From JASHPR01 sp963844655 (GTDB lineage: Bacteria > Actinomycetota > Actinomycetes > Streptosporangiales > Streptosporangiaceae), in assembly GCA_963844655.1 (NCBI GenBank), contig CAWJPA010000007.1, forward strand, positions 930,001 to 994,000: 64,000 nt of DNA. The letters run 5' to 3'. Below are positions 18,257 through 25,608 of the stretch, piece after piece; position 1 is the stretch's first letter; the number at the start of each line of letters is the position of its first letter. The translations under genes were made by a program, and so were the position numbers. A model generated the notes under the pieces. That model was not told the origin of the DNA. It saw nothing but the letters and a program-made list of their open reading frames with translations, and did no database searches.

Positions 18257-18349
18257 GCCCGTATCAGTTGCCCGTTACGGTCACCCGTACGGGTACAAAT
18301 GGTTGCAACTTACCTTAAATAATAAAAGGATAAACGGGAGGAAAGAGCT
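18257..18349 (+). promoter_or_regulatory. AT-rich leader with palindrome before the SDR genes
   Basis: A 93-base gap breaks the otherwise overlapping operon. It contains the 12-bp palindrome ACCCGTACGGGT (18283-18294), a related CCGTTACGG just before it, and then an unusually AT-rich stretch (18309-18334) ending in a strong GGGAGGAAAG ribosome site. It is probably an internal promoter with an operator. TTGCAA at 18303-18308 could be a -35, but no -10 at ideal spacing is certain. Confidence 0.45.
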
Positions 18350-19345
18350 ATGACGGATACCGTGGCGGTGACGGGGGCTGAGGGCTTCATCGGCTCGCAC
18401 CTGGTGGAGGCACTGGTCCGGCGCGGGCACCGCGTCCGGGGTATGGTCCTGTACAACATGTTCAGCTCCACCGGCTGGCTTGAGACGTTGGACCCAGAGA
18501 TCACCGACCAGGTGGATGTGGTGTTCGGGGACGTGCGCGACCCGGCGACAGTGCGCGAGCTGGTGGAAGGCGCCTCGGTGGTCTACCACCTGGCTGCCAT
18601 TGGATCGGTGCCCTATTCCTACAGTGCACCGCGGTCCTTTATCGACACCAACACCATTGGCACCATGCACGTGCTCGAGGCGGTGCGCGCCTGCCGCACC
18701 CCGCGGCTTGTGCACACCTCCACCAGCGAGACCTACGGCACGGCGCGGACGGTTCCCATCAGTGAGTCGCACCCGCTGCAGGCACAGTCGCCGTACGCCG
18801 CCTCCAAGGTGGCCGGGGACAAGCTGGCCGAGTCGTATCATCTGAGCTTCGGGGTTCCCGTGGTCACGCTGCGGCCGTTCAACACCTTCGGCCCGCGCCA
18901 GTCCACCCGCGCGGTCATCCCGCAGGTCATCACCCAGCTCGCCAGCGGCTCCAAGCAGCTGATGCTGGGGGCGCTGGACCCGACGCGTGACTTCTCCTAC
19001 GTCACCGACACCGCCGAAGCGTTCATCACGGTGGGAGAGGCCCCGGCGTCCGCGGTGGTCGGCGAGCTGTTCAACTGCGGCCCCGGCGACGACATCGCGA
19101 TCGGCAAGCTGGCGGAGGACATCGCGAAGCTCATGGGCGTCGAGGCCGACATCGTGGAGGACCCGAAGCGGCTGCGCCCCAAGGATTCTGAGGTGATGCG
19201 GCTGGTGTGCGACGCGACCAAGCTGCGTGAGCGCACCGAGTGGCAGCCTCGCTACACCAGGGACGAGGGCCTGGCCGAGACCATCGAGTGGTTCCGCAAC
19301 CCGGCGAACCTGGCCCGGTTCAAGGTCAACGAATACCACCAGTGA
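18350..19345 (+). CDS. NAD-dependent nucleotide-sugar dehydratase/epimerase (LegB-like extended SDR)
   Basis: Extended SDR of 331 residues. NAD-binding GAEGFIGSHLVEAL is at the N-terminus; the catalytic region has TSTSETYG and the Y-x3-K of YAASK; RPFNTFGPRQSTRAVIP forms the substrate pocket. The stretches VLYNMFSSTGWLETLD and VPYSYSAPRSFIDTN closely resemble UDP-GlcNAc 4,6-dehydratases of the LegB group, which start 6-deoxy amino-sugar pathways. A plain 4-epimerase (GlcNAc/GalNAc) cannot be excluded. It probably makes a nucleotide-sugar donor for the polysaccharide, with the reductase-like SDR that follows as a partner. Confidence 0.82.
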   Translation: MTDTVAVTGAEGFIGSHLVEALVRRGHRVRGMVLYNMFSSTGWLETLDPEITDQVDVVFGDVRDPATVRELVEGASVVYHLAAIGSVPYSYSAPRSFIDTNTIGTMHVLEAVRACRTPRLVHTSTSETYGTARTVPISESHPLQAQSPYAASKVAGDKLAESYHLSFGVPVVTLRPFNTFGPRQSTRAVIPQVITQLASGSKQLMLGALDPTRDFSYVTDTAEAFITVGEAPASAVVGELFNCGPGDDIAIGKLAEDIAKLMGVEADIVEDPKRLRPKDSEVMRLVCDATKLRERTEWQPRYTRDEGLAETIEWFRNPANLARFKVNEYHQ

Positions 19346-19453
19346 GCGAGGCCCCGTGAACACCCAACCGCCGGTGCGGACAGCACACCAGGCTAGCGCC
19401 GTGGTCGCTGGCGCTGTGGTCGCCAGCGCGGCAGGCCGGCCGGAGGAGGCCTG

Positions 19454-20356
19454 ATGCGCCTTCTGGTCATCGGCGCGAGCGGGTTCCTCGGCCGGCACGT
19501 GTGGCAGCAGGCGGTGGCGGGCGGGATGACCGTGGTCACCGCCGGCCGGACCGGTCTGGCCGGCTCGGCGGAGCACCTCCAACTCGACCTGGCCACCAGC
19601 GACCCGGCCGGCCTGGCCGAGCAGATCGCCCCGGTGGCCCCCGACGCGGTGGTCAACTGCGCCGGAGCCACATCCGGCGACCCGGAGGTGCTGGCCGCGG
19701 CCAACGTCACCGGGGCTTACGCGCTGGTCGGGGCGATGCTGCAGGCTGGCACGCCGGCCCGCCTGGTGCACCTCGGCTCGGCGGCCGAGTACGGACGGGT
19801 CGAGCCAGGCGAAGCCGTGGACGAGTCCGCGCCACCCCGGCCGGCCGCGGCATACGGGGCCACCAAGCTGGGCGGCACCCGGCTGGTCGAGCTGGGCCGG
19901 GCGGCCGGGCTTGACGCGGTGGTGCTGCGCGTGTTCAATCCGGTCGGGGCCGGCGCCCCCGGCAGCGGCCTGCCCGGGCGGGTGGCCGTGCAGCTGCGCC
20001 AGGCCCTGGCCGGCGGCGATGACGTGCGGCTCGGCCCGCTGGATGCGGTCAGGGACTTCGTCGACGCGCGCGACGTGGCCGCCGCGGTGCTCGCGGCCGC
20101 GGTCGCACCGGCGCTGCCGCACGCGGTCATCAATGTCGGCAGCGGCACCGGCGTGCTGACCCGCACGCTGGTCAAGGAGCTGATCGGGATCAGCGGGTAC
20201 ACCGGCCCGGTACACGAGGATGCGCCCGGGTCGGCGCGTTCCGGCGACCTGCTCTGGCAGCAGGCCGACATCGCGCGCGCCCGACAGGACCTAGGCTGGC
20301 AGCCGCGCCACGATCTGGCCGCGTCGCTGACCGACCTGTGGGAGGCAAGCAAGTGA
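19454..20356 (+). CDS. NAD-dependent epimerase/reductase (extended SDR)
   Basis: Extended SDR of 300 residues. VIGASGFLGRHVWQQA is the NAD(P) loop; the active site has HLGSAAEYG and Y-x3-K in YGATK; RVFNPVG follows. Its short length and RmlD/GDP-4-keto-6-deoxymannose-reductase look suggest that it reduces or epimerises the keto intermediate made by the dehydratase upstream. GGAGG lies eight bases before ATG 19454. Its stop overlaps the GTG of the first Spherulin-4 gene. Confidence 0.8.
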   Translation: MRLLVIGASGFLGRHVWQQAVAGGMTVVTAGRTGLAGSAEHLQLDLATSDPAGLAEQIAPVAPDAVVNCAGATSGDPEVLAAANVTGAYALVGAMLQAGTPARLVHLGSAAEYGRVEPGEAVDESAPPRPAAAYGATKLGGTRLVELGRAAGLDAVVLRVFNPVGAGAPGSGLPGRVAVQLRQALAGGDDVRLGPLDAVRDFVDARDVAAAVLAAAVAPALPHAVINVGSGTGVLTRTLVKELIGISGYTGPVHEDAPGSARSGDLLWQQADIARARQDLGWQPRHDLAASLTDLWEASK

Positions 20357-21096
20357 GGCTCAGGCTCCGGTCCTCGCTCAGGACCCCGCTCCGGACCACG
20401 CCGGACCGCGCCCCGCTGGCCGTGCCGAAGCTGGCCGTGCCCGCGTACTTCCGCCCTGACCTCCGTCCCGACGACTGGGAGCAGCTGGCCAAGCACGCGG
20501 ACCAGGTGCGGCTGGTGATCCTCAACGTGGCCAACGGCCCGGGCACCGAGCCCGACCCGGCCTTCTACCCGGCACTGAACCGGCTGCGCGAGGCCGGGGT
20601 TGCTGTGGCCGGGTACGTGGACTCCGACTACGGCAGGCGCTCGGGTCACGAGGCCCTGGCCGACCTCGGCCTGTTCCTGCAGTGGTACGACGTGGCCGGT
20701 GTCTGCTTCGACCGCGTGTCGGTCTCGGCCGAGCACCTCGGCTACTACTCGGCGCTGTCGCGCCACGCCCGGGACATGGGCGCGCACGTGGTGATGTTCA
20801 ACCATGGCGCCCACCCGCTCGAGGCGTACGCGGAGCACGCTGACGTGCTCGGGACCTTCGAGGGCCCCTGGCGCGCCTACCTCCAGCTGGCCGTGCCGCG
20901 CTGGACGCGCTCCCGGCCCGCCGACCAGTTCTATCACGTCGTGTACTCGGTGCCGCCCGAGCACCATGACCATGCGTTCTTGCTTGCCGTCCGGCGCCGT
21001 GCGGGGTGCGTGTACATCACCGACCGTAGCGGGGGCAATCCCTACGACTGCCTGCCGGCCGCAGGCCTGGAGCCGGTGTCACCGTGGTTGCGTTAG
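20353..21096 (+). CDS. Spherulin-4 family (GH135-like) protein, copy 1, altered active site
   Basis: A 247-residue protein of the Spherulin-4 family, a TIM-barrel fold that includes fungal Sph3 (GH135), needed for galactosaminogalactan. It shows LAVPAYFRPD at the first strand, VAGYVDSDYGRRS, FLQWYDVAGVCFDRVS, FEGPWRAY and the shared end CVYITDRSGGNPYDCLP. Start GTG 20353 overlaps the previous stop and has GGAGG before it. No signal peptide is evident. The usual Asp-Glu pair is Asp120-Arg121 here; the distal Glu170 in FEGP is kept. With one expected acid replaced by Arg, catalysis may be lost or changed, leaving a carbohydrate-binding role. The neighbouring copy keeps all three acids. Confidence 0.85.
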   Translation: MRLRLRSSLRTPLRTTPDRAPLAVPKLAVPAYFRPDLRPDDWEQLAKHADQVRLVILNVANGPGTEPDPAFYPALNRLREAGVAVAGYVDSDYGRRSGHEALADLGLFLQWYDVAGVCFDRVSVSAEHLGYYSALSRHARDMGAHVVMFNHGAHPLEAYAEHADVLGTFEGPWRAYLQLAVPRWTRSRPADQFYHVVYSVPPEHHDHAFLLAVRRRAGCVYITDRSGGNPYDCLPAAGLEPVSPWLR

Positions 21097-21123
21097 GGAC
21101 GGCCGTTTGGGGCTGATGCGGAT

Positions 21124-22050
21124 ATGTCGATGACTCCAGATCCGCCGGACGACTGGCAGAAAGTAAAGAAACGGCTGCAGCAGAGTGACGCGGAGCGCAA
21201 GGTGCGCTCGGTAATATCCAGGCCGGTGACGATCGTGGTGATCGTGGCGGTTCTGGTGCTCGGGGCCGCGGCCGGCATTACCGCGAAGCTGATGAGCGGC
21301 AGTTCGGCGCCGAGCAGTTCACATTGCCAGGCTGCATTCGTTCCGGCCTTTTTCTATGGGGCCGGAATCTGGACTCAGGCCGCGCACAGCGAGCCCGCGC
21401 CAAAGGTCATGATCCTGGATATCTCGGGGATGGGCGCTGGCACCGCAGCGGAGCCGCATTTCCAGTCTGTCGTGCGTCAGGCCAAGGAGGCCGGGGTCAC
21501 TATCCTCGGTTATTCGTCTACTGCGTTCGGAGTGCGCCCTCTCAGCCAGATTGAGGCAGATGTCAGGAACTATAAGGCCTGGTACGGGGTTACCGACATC
21601 TTCCTCGACGAGGTCCGCGGTGTGGGCAGCCAGCTTCCCTACTACCGGACGCTGTCCAGCTATATCCATGGCATTAACCATGGATCCTCGATCTGGCTCA
21701 ACCCGGGCAACTACCCGGAGGAGGGCTACATGTCGGTCGGCAATGTCGTGATGGCGTTCGAGGGTCCGTACACCAGCTACACCGGCATCCACGTGCCCAG
21801 TTGGGCTTACCGCTACAGCCCGTCCCGGTTCGCCAACACGATCTATGCCACCGCAGGATCACAAGTGCACAACGCGATCAGCCTGTCCAGGAGCCGGAAC
21901 GCCGGTTATGTATACGTGACCAATAGATCCGGGGCAAACCCTTACGACGGGCTGCCCAGTTACTGGGCGAGCGAGAATTCCGCGATAACGGCCGGCTGCT
22001 CCAGCAGCGCCGCTCTGAGCCCAAGCCATGTGGCTCGCTTGGTCCCCTGA
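21124..22050 (+). CDS. Spherulin-4 family (GH135-like) protein, copy 2, membrane-anchored
   Basis: A 308-residue type II membrane protein: a charged cytoplasmic N-terminus, one helix at residues 35-53 (VTIVVIVAVLVLGAAAG), a Ser-rich linker and an outer Spherulin-4 domain from about residue 70. Family motifs: FVPAFFYG, LGYSSTAFGVRP, WYGVTDIFLDEVRG, MAFEGPYTSY and YVYVTNRSGANPYDGLP. The presumed catalytic acids Asp162, Glu163 and Glu213 are all present, so it should be an active glycosidase facing the outside, suited to trimming or releasing an amino-sugar polymer. It is less GC-rich than its neighbours, with several rare-looking codons. It is the last gene before a structured intergenic region. 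Confidence 0.88.
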   Translation: MSMTPDPPDDWQKVKKRLQQSDAERKVRSVISRPVTIVVIVAVLVLGAAAGITAKLMSGSSAPSSSHCQAAFVPAFFYGAGIWTQAAHSEPAPKVMILDISGMGAGTAAEPHFQSVVRQAKEAGVTILGYSSTAFGVRPLSQIEADVRNYKAWYGVTDIFLDEVRGVGSQLPYYRTLSSYIHGINHGSSIWLNPGNYPEEGYMSVGNVVMAFEGPYTSYTGIHVPSWAYRYSPSRFANTIYATAGSQVHNAISLSRSRNAGYVYVTNRSGANPYDGLPSYWASENSAITAGCSSSAALSPSHVARLVP

Positions 22051-22083
22051 GCACAGTTTCCTGACGGCCAACGCATAGTGACC

Positions 22084-22147
22084 TGGATTACACTCTGCGA
22101 CGGTTCTAAGGCGCTGGTAGAACGCGTTGTATCCGCAGCGTAATCCA
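22084..22147 (+). repeat. nested inverted repeats downstream of Spherulin-4 copy 2
   Basis: An outer pair TGGATTAC (22084-22091) and GTAATCCA (22140-22147) encloses TTCTA (22104-22108) and TAGAA (22118-22122). The 64-base structure lies between the Spherulin-4 stop and the LuxR gene and could be a terminator, a leader structure or a regulator site. A second small hairpin, ATGAG/CTCAT with AGATGA/TCATCT around it, is at 22203-22225. Confidence 0.5.
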
Positions 22148-22265
22148 TTCTTTACGCAAGGTAGCCACAGGTCAGGGCGCCGGGTCCTCATGCCCCGTAT
22201 CAAGATGAGGGTCTCTCATTCATCTGTATGAGGACAAAGCCATCCGATCACGGGATGGTGGGCTA

Positions 22266-23000
22266 GTGGACGTGCGGAGACTCCTTCTCGTGGATGACTA
22301 CAGGATGGTCACAGAAGCGCTTGCCTCCCGGCTGTCCACGGCGCCCGACCTCTGGGTGGCCGGCTGCTGCAGCACCGACGACCCCCAGCTGCCCGAGGTG
22401 GTCCGATGGCTGCGGCCAGACGTCATCCTGATCGAGGTCGAGCCGCTCGGCTTCGCCGTGGGCGAGGTGCTGCAGCGGCTGCGGGCGGCATGGCCGTCGG
22501 CGCACGTGGTCGTCGTCAGCGGCGACCATGACGTCGCGCACGCCGTGGACGCCGCCCGGGCCGGCGCCGCCGCCTGGGTGTCCAAGGAACAGGGTGCGGA
22601 CGAGCTCGAGACGGTTCTGCGCGGGGTGTGCCAGGGTCATTCCTGGTTCCCCCCGGAAATGCTCGGCGAGATCCTGCGCGAGCTGCGCGACGACGTCAGG
22701 AAGGCCAAGGAGAACAGCGACCCGCTCGACGTGCTGAGCCCCAGGGAGCGTGACGTGCTGACCAGCATGGCGGAGGGCAAGCGCGGCCGGCAGATCGCCG
22801 AGGAGCTGCTGATCTCCACCGACACGGTCCGCACCCACACGCGCAGCATCTTCAGCAAGCTGGACGTGCACAGCAGGCTTGAGGCCGTGCGCGTCGCGCG
22901 GGCGGCCGGGCTCCGGCCGCCGCCGGAGCGTCCCGGGATCAACGGCGGGAGCAAGCCGACGCCGATCCCGTTCCGCCCGACCGGCCCGGGCGGGCGTTGA
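22266..23000 (+). CDS. LuxR/NarL-type response regulator with Glu in place of the phospho-Asp
   Basis: A 244-residue regulator: receiver domain (about 1-120), then a LuxR HTH (about 150-215, LSPRERDVLTSMAEGKRGRQIAEEL and TVRTHTRSIFSKLDVHSR). The acidic pair Asp10-Asp11 and the Lys of VSKEQG are present, but the phosphoacceptor position, in PDVILIEVEP, is Glu57. Glutamate there often mimics phosphorylation, so the protein may be constitutively active or respond to something other than a kinase; no histidine kinase is nearby. Start GTG 22266. The gene ends in overlap or near-overlap with the third glycosyltransferase, so it is probably a cluster-specific regulator. Confidence 0.85.
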   Translation: MDVRRLLLVDDYRMVTEALASRLSTAPDLWVAGCCSTDDPQLPEVVRWLRPDVILIEVEPLGFAVGEVLQRLRAAWPSAHVVVVSGDHDVAHAVDAARAGAAAWVSKEQGADELETVLRGVCQGHSWFPPEMLGEILRELRDDVRKAKENSDPLDVLSPRERDVLTSMAEGKRGRQIAEELLISTDTVRTHTRSIFSKLDVHSRLEAVRVARAAGLRPPPERPGINGGSKPTPIPFRPTGPGGR

Positions 23001-23005
23001 CCGCG

Positions 23006-24241
23006 ATGATCGCGGACCAGGCAGGCCCGAGCGCGCCTGGGCTCACCAGCGGCGTCGGCACCGGCCGGCCGCTGCGGGTGGCGACGGTCATCACCAGGCT
23101 CGAGGGCGGAGCGGGCCTGCTCGCGCTGCGCGGGGCCCAGGCCATGGACCCCGACGCCGTGACGCCGACGATCGTGACCGGCAGCGGCGGGCGGCTCATC
23201 GGCGAGGCCGCAGCGTCCGGTATCGAGGTCGTGGTCGAGCCCTCGGTGCGCGAGGTGATCGCCCCGCGCACCGACCTGCTCGCGCGGCGGCAGCTGGAGG
23301 CGATCTTCCGGGAACGGGACCTCGACGTGGTGCACACCCACTGCGCCAAGGCCGGAGCCGTAGGCCGGCTGGCCGCGCGCCGGGCCGGCGTGCCCAGGAT
23401 CGTGCACACCTTCCACGGCTTCCCGTTCCACGAGTTCCAGTCCCCGGCGCGGCGGCGGGCGTACGTGGCGGTCGAGCGGCGGCTCGGGCGGATCACCGAC
23501 GTGGCGCTGTGCGTCGGCGCGGGCGTGGCCGCCGAGGCGGTCAAGCGGGAGATCATCGCGCCCGAGCGGGTCCGCACGATCGGGGTCGTGGTGGACGGGC
23601 CGGAGCGGATGAAGGCGAGCATGAGCGCCCGGGTCCCGGAGGCGCGCCGGCGGGCCAGGGTGGCGCTCGGCCTGCCGGCCGATGCGGCCGTCGTGGGCGC
23701 GGTCGGCCGGCTGACCTATCAGAAGGCGCCCGAGGACTTCCTGGCTGCGATGCAGGAGCTGGACCGGCCCGGGGTCATCGGAGTCTGGGTGGGCGGCGGA
23801 GAGCTGGCCGAGCGTGTCCGGCGCCGGGCCGGCCGCCTGCGCAACGCGCGCGTGGTCCTGGCTGGTGAGCGCACGGACGTGCTCGATGTGCTCCCCGGGT
23901 TCGACATCTTCGCCCTGCCCAGCCGTTACGAGGGCCTGCCCACCGTGGTCGTCGAGGCCATGATCTGCGGGGTCCCGGTCATCGCGACCACGGTCAACGC
24001 CGTGTCTGACCTGGTGATACCGGGGGAGACCGGCTTGCTAGTCCCGCCGCAGCGGCCCCGCCTGCTCGCGTCCGCGATCCGGTACCTGCTCGACTCGCCG
24101 GAGGCTGCCGCGCGCATGGCCGTGGCCGCCCGCGACCACCTGGGTGATCGCTGTGATGAACCGTCGCTGCGCACCGCGCTGGCGGCGGCCTATGCGCCGC
24201 TTGTCCCGGCTGGCCTGGCTGGTACTGCGCGTATCCGGTAG
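23006..24241 (+). CDS. GT4-family glycosyltransferase
   Basis: Third GT4 enzyme of the cluster, 411 residues from ATG 23006 (a TTG at 22997 overlaps the regulator stop and is an alternative). It has TVITRLEGGAGLLALRGAQ at the acceptor side, VVHTHCAKAGAVGRLAAR, HTFHGFPFHEFQ, VGRLTYQKAPEDFLAAM and the E-x7-E in RYEGLPTVVVEAMICGVPVIAT. It is cytoplasmic, presumably adding a sugar to the repeat unit. Tight coupling to the regulator gene suggests that this transferase is expressed with it rather than only with the upstream operon. Confidence 0.88.
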   Translation: MIADQAGPSAPGLTSGVGTGRPLRVATVITRLEGGAGLLALRGAQAMDPDAVTPTIVTGSGGRLIGEAAASGIEVVVEPSVREVIAPRTDLLARRQLEAIFRERDLDVVHTHCAKAGAVGRLAARRAGVPRIVHTFHGFPFHEFQSPARRRAYVAVERRLGRITDVALCVGAGVAAEAVKREIIAPERVRTIGVVVDGPERMKASMSARVPEARRRARVALGLPADAAVVGAVGRLTYQKAPEDFLAAMQELDRPGVIGVWVGGGELAERVRRRAGRLRNARVVLAGERTDVLDVLPGFDIFALPSRYEGLPTVVVEAMICGVPVIATTVNAVSDLVIPGETGLLVPPQRPRLLASAIRYLLDSPEAAARMAVAARDHLGDRCDEPSLRTALAAAYAPLVPAGLAGTARIR

Positions 24242-24630
24242 ATCACGTTCGGTATACAGAATGGGGATCCTGTAAACGCACTCCGGTACGAAGGCGTCTT
24301 CACCACATGGGCCGGTTCTCCCAGATGGCCAACGATCGAGATCATTCCTGCCGGTTGCGGCAGGGGCCTGGGGTAGAGCCGGCAAGAACATGTGAAATAA
24401 CCGACTTGGGCACTCGGGCTCAGCGATCAGGCTGGCACGGCGTGCTGGGCGCGGGGGGGAGTAATTGTGAAGACTCCGTTCTACAGGGGGTGCGATCGCC
24501 AGCATGACCCTGGCCGCGGCGTCGCCGTGGCACTCCGCCTCCCGCGTGGCCCACGGCGCGGGATGGCGTGGTGCCGCCGGAGCGCTGCGGCTGTCGTGCT
24601 GGTGAGCACCGAGATTGGCGGGTGATCACG
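24242..24630. other. 389-bp intergenic region before the second LuxR gene
   Basis: No gene is supported; the short open frames here look random. No strong hairpin or clear promoter was seen. It presumably ends the polysaccharide operon and carries the promoter of the next regulator. Confidence 0.45.
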
Positions 24631-25413
24631 GTGGCCAGACTGGTCCTCGGTGATGACCATGTGGTGTTTCTCGACGCGCTGGCAACGGTGCTGACACAGC
24701 ATGGGTACGTAACGGGCGCGGTGGCCCGGAGCCCCGGGGAGATGATCGCGGCCGTCCGCCGGGAGCAGCCCGACGTCTGCCTGATCGACCGGCATGTGGC
24801 CCTGGACACCGACGCCCAGACCATCAGCCGGCTGCGCGAGGCCAGCGAGCGCACGAGCGTGGTCGTGCTCAGCGCCAACCCGGCGAGTGGGGCCGTGGAC
24901 CGGGCCATGGATGCGGGGGCATCCGGCTATGTGCATCAGTCACGGGGTATTGACGCGCTCGTGTGCGCGCTCGAGCGCGTGCTGAACGGCGAAATCGTCA
25001 TCGACGTCCCGGATGCGCCGCCGCGCCGGCCAGCCGAGCCCAACCATGCGCTGCGGCTCGCCGCCCACCTGACCGGCCGCGAGCGGCAGTGTCTGCTGAT
25101 GCTGGTGGAGGGGCTGGACACCGCGGCCATGGTGGAGCGACTCGGGGTGTCGCGCACCACGGTGCGCACCCATCTGCAGGCGGTGCTCACCAAGCTCGGC
25201 GTGCATTCCCGGCTCGAGGCCGCGTCCTTTGCCGTGCGCCACCGGCTGCCCGACCTCTGGTCCGAGGAGAGGCCGGCCGCTGCCGCGAGCAAGGTGCGCC
25301 CGATCCGGCTGGTCCAGACCACGGACGTCAGCACGCCCGTCGGGCCCCAGACCCGGACCGCCGTTCCCCCGCGCCTCACGGTGGCCGCCGGCCAGGTCGC
25401 TGGCTCCGCCTGA
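24631..25413 (+). CDS. LuxR-type response regulator
   Basis: A 260-residue receiver-HTH protein. The receiver has Asp8-Asp9 and a normal phosphoacceptor Asp53 (PDVCLIDRHV), but the conserved Lys near its end is replaced (GYVHQSRG). The LuxR HTH is LTGRERQCLLMLVEGLDTAAM...TVRTHLQAVLTKLGVHSR. About 45 residues of unstructured tail follow. GTG 24631 was chosen because GGCGGG precedes it at eight bases; GTG 24622 is an alternative. It is the second such regulator flanking the polysaccharide cluster and resembles the first in layout, so both may control it. No kinase is adjacent. Confidence 0.82.
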   Translation: MARLVLGDDHVVFLDALATVLTQHGYVTGAVARSPGEMIAAVRREQPDVCLIDRHVALDTDAQTISRLREASERTSVVVLSANPASGAVDRAMDAGASGYVHQSRGIDALVCALERVLNGEIVIDVPDAPPRRPAEPNHALRLAAHLTGRERQCLLMLVEGLDTAAMVERLGVSRTTVRTHLQAVLTKLGVHSRLEAASFAVRHRLPDLWSEERPAAAASKVRPIRLVQTTDVSTPVGPQTRTAVPPRLTVAAGQVAGSA

Positions 25414-25437
25414 CGCCGCCCCACGCTCTCTAGTCCC

Positions 25438-25523
25438 GCTCCGGTCCAGGTTGGGCCGGACCGCGTCGGCCGCTCACCCTGCTCCGGTCCAGGTCGGGCC
25501 GGACCGCGCCAGGCGCTTACCCT
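25438..25523 (+). repeat. 43-bp tandem repeat, two copies, upstream of acpS
   Basis: Copies at 25438-25480 and 25481-25523. Their first 28 bases differ at one position; the rest is more diverged. Each copy carries an inverted repeat CGGTCC...GGACCG able to form a hairpin. It lies in the 195-base gap between the LuxR gene and acpS and might serve as a terminator or protein-binding array. Confidence 0.75.
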
Positions 25524-25608
25524 TTCCCGGCGCCGGCCGTGTGCAGAGCCCGCACCGGCCGGGCCGGGTGCTCCGTGACCGGTGTCGCCCGCATGGCAGG
25601 CTTGAGCC

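Noticed and set aside
19358..19454. 31-codon frame from GTG 19358 ending in TGATG overlap with the second SDR
   Set aside because: The position is suggestive of a coupled leader peptide, but the Ala/Val-rich sequence shows no support and the ribosome site is weak.
24307..24507. 66-codon open frame before the second LuxR gene
   Set aside because: No ribosome site, no recognisable sequence, and typical of chance open frames at this GC content.
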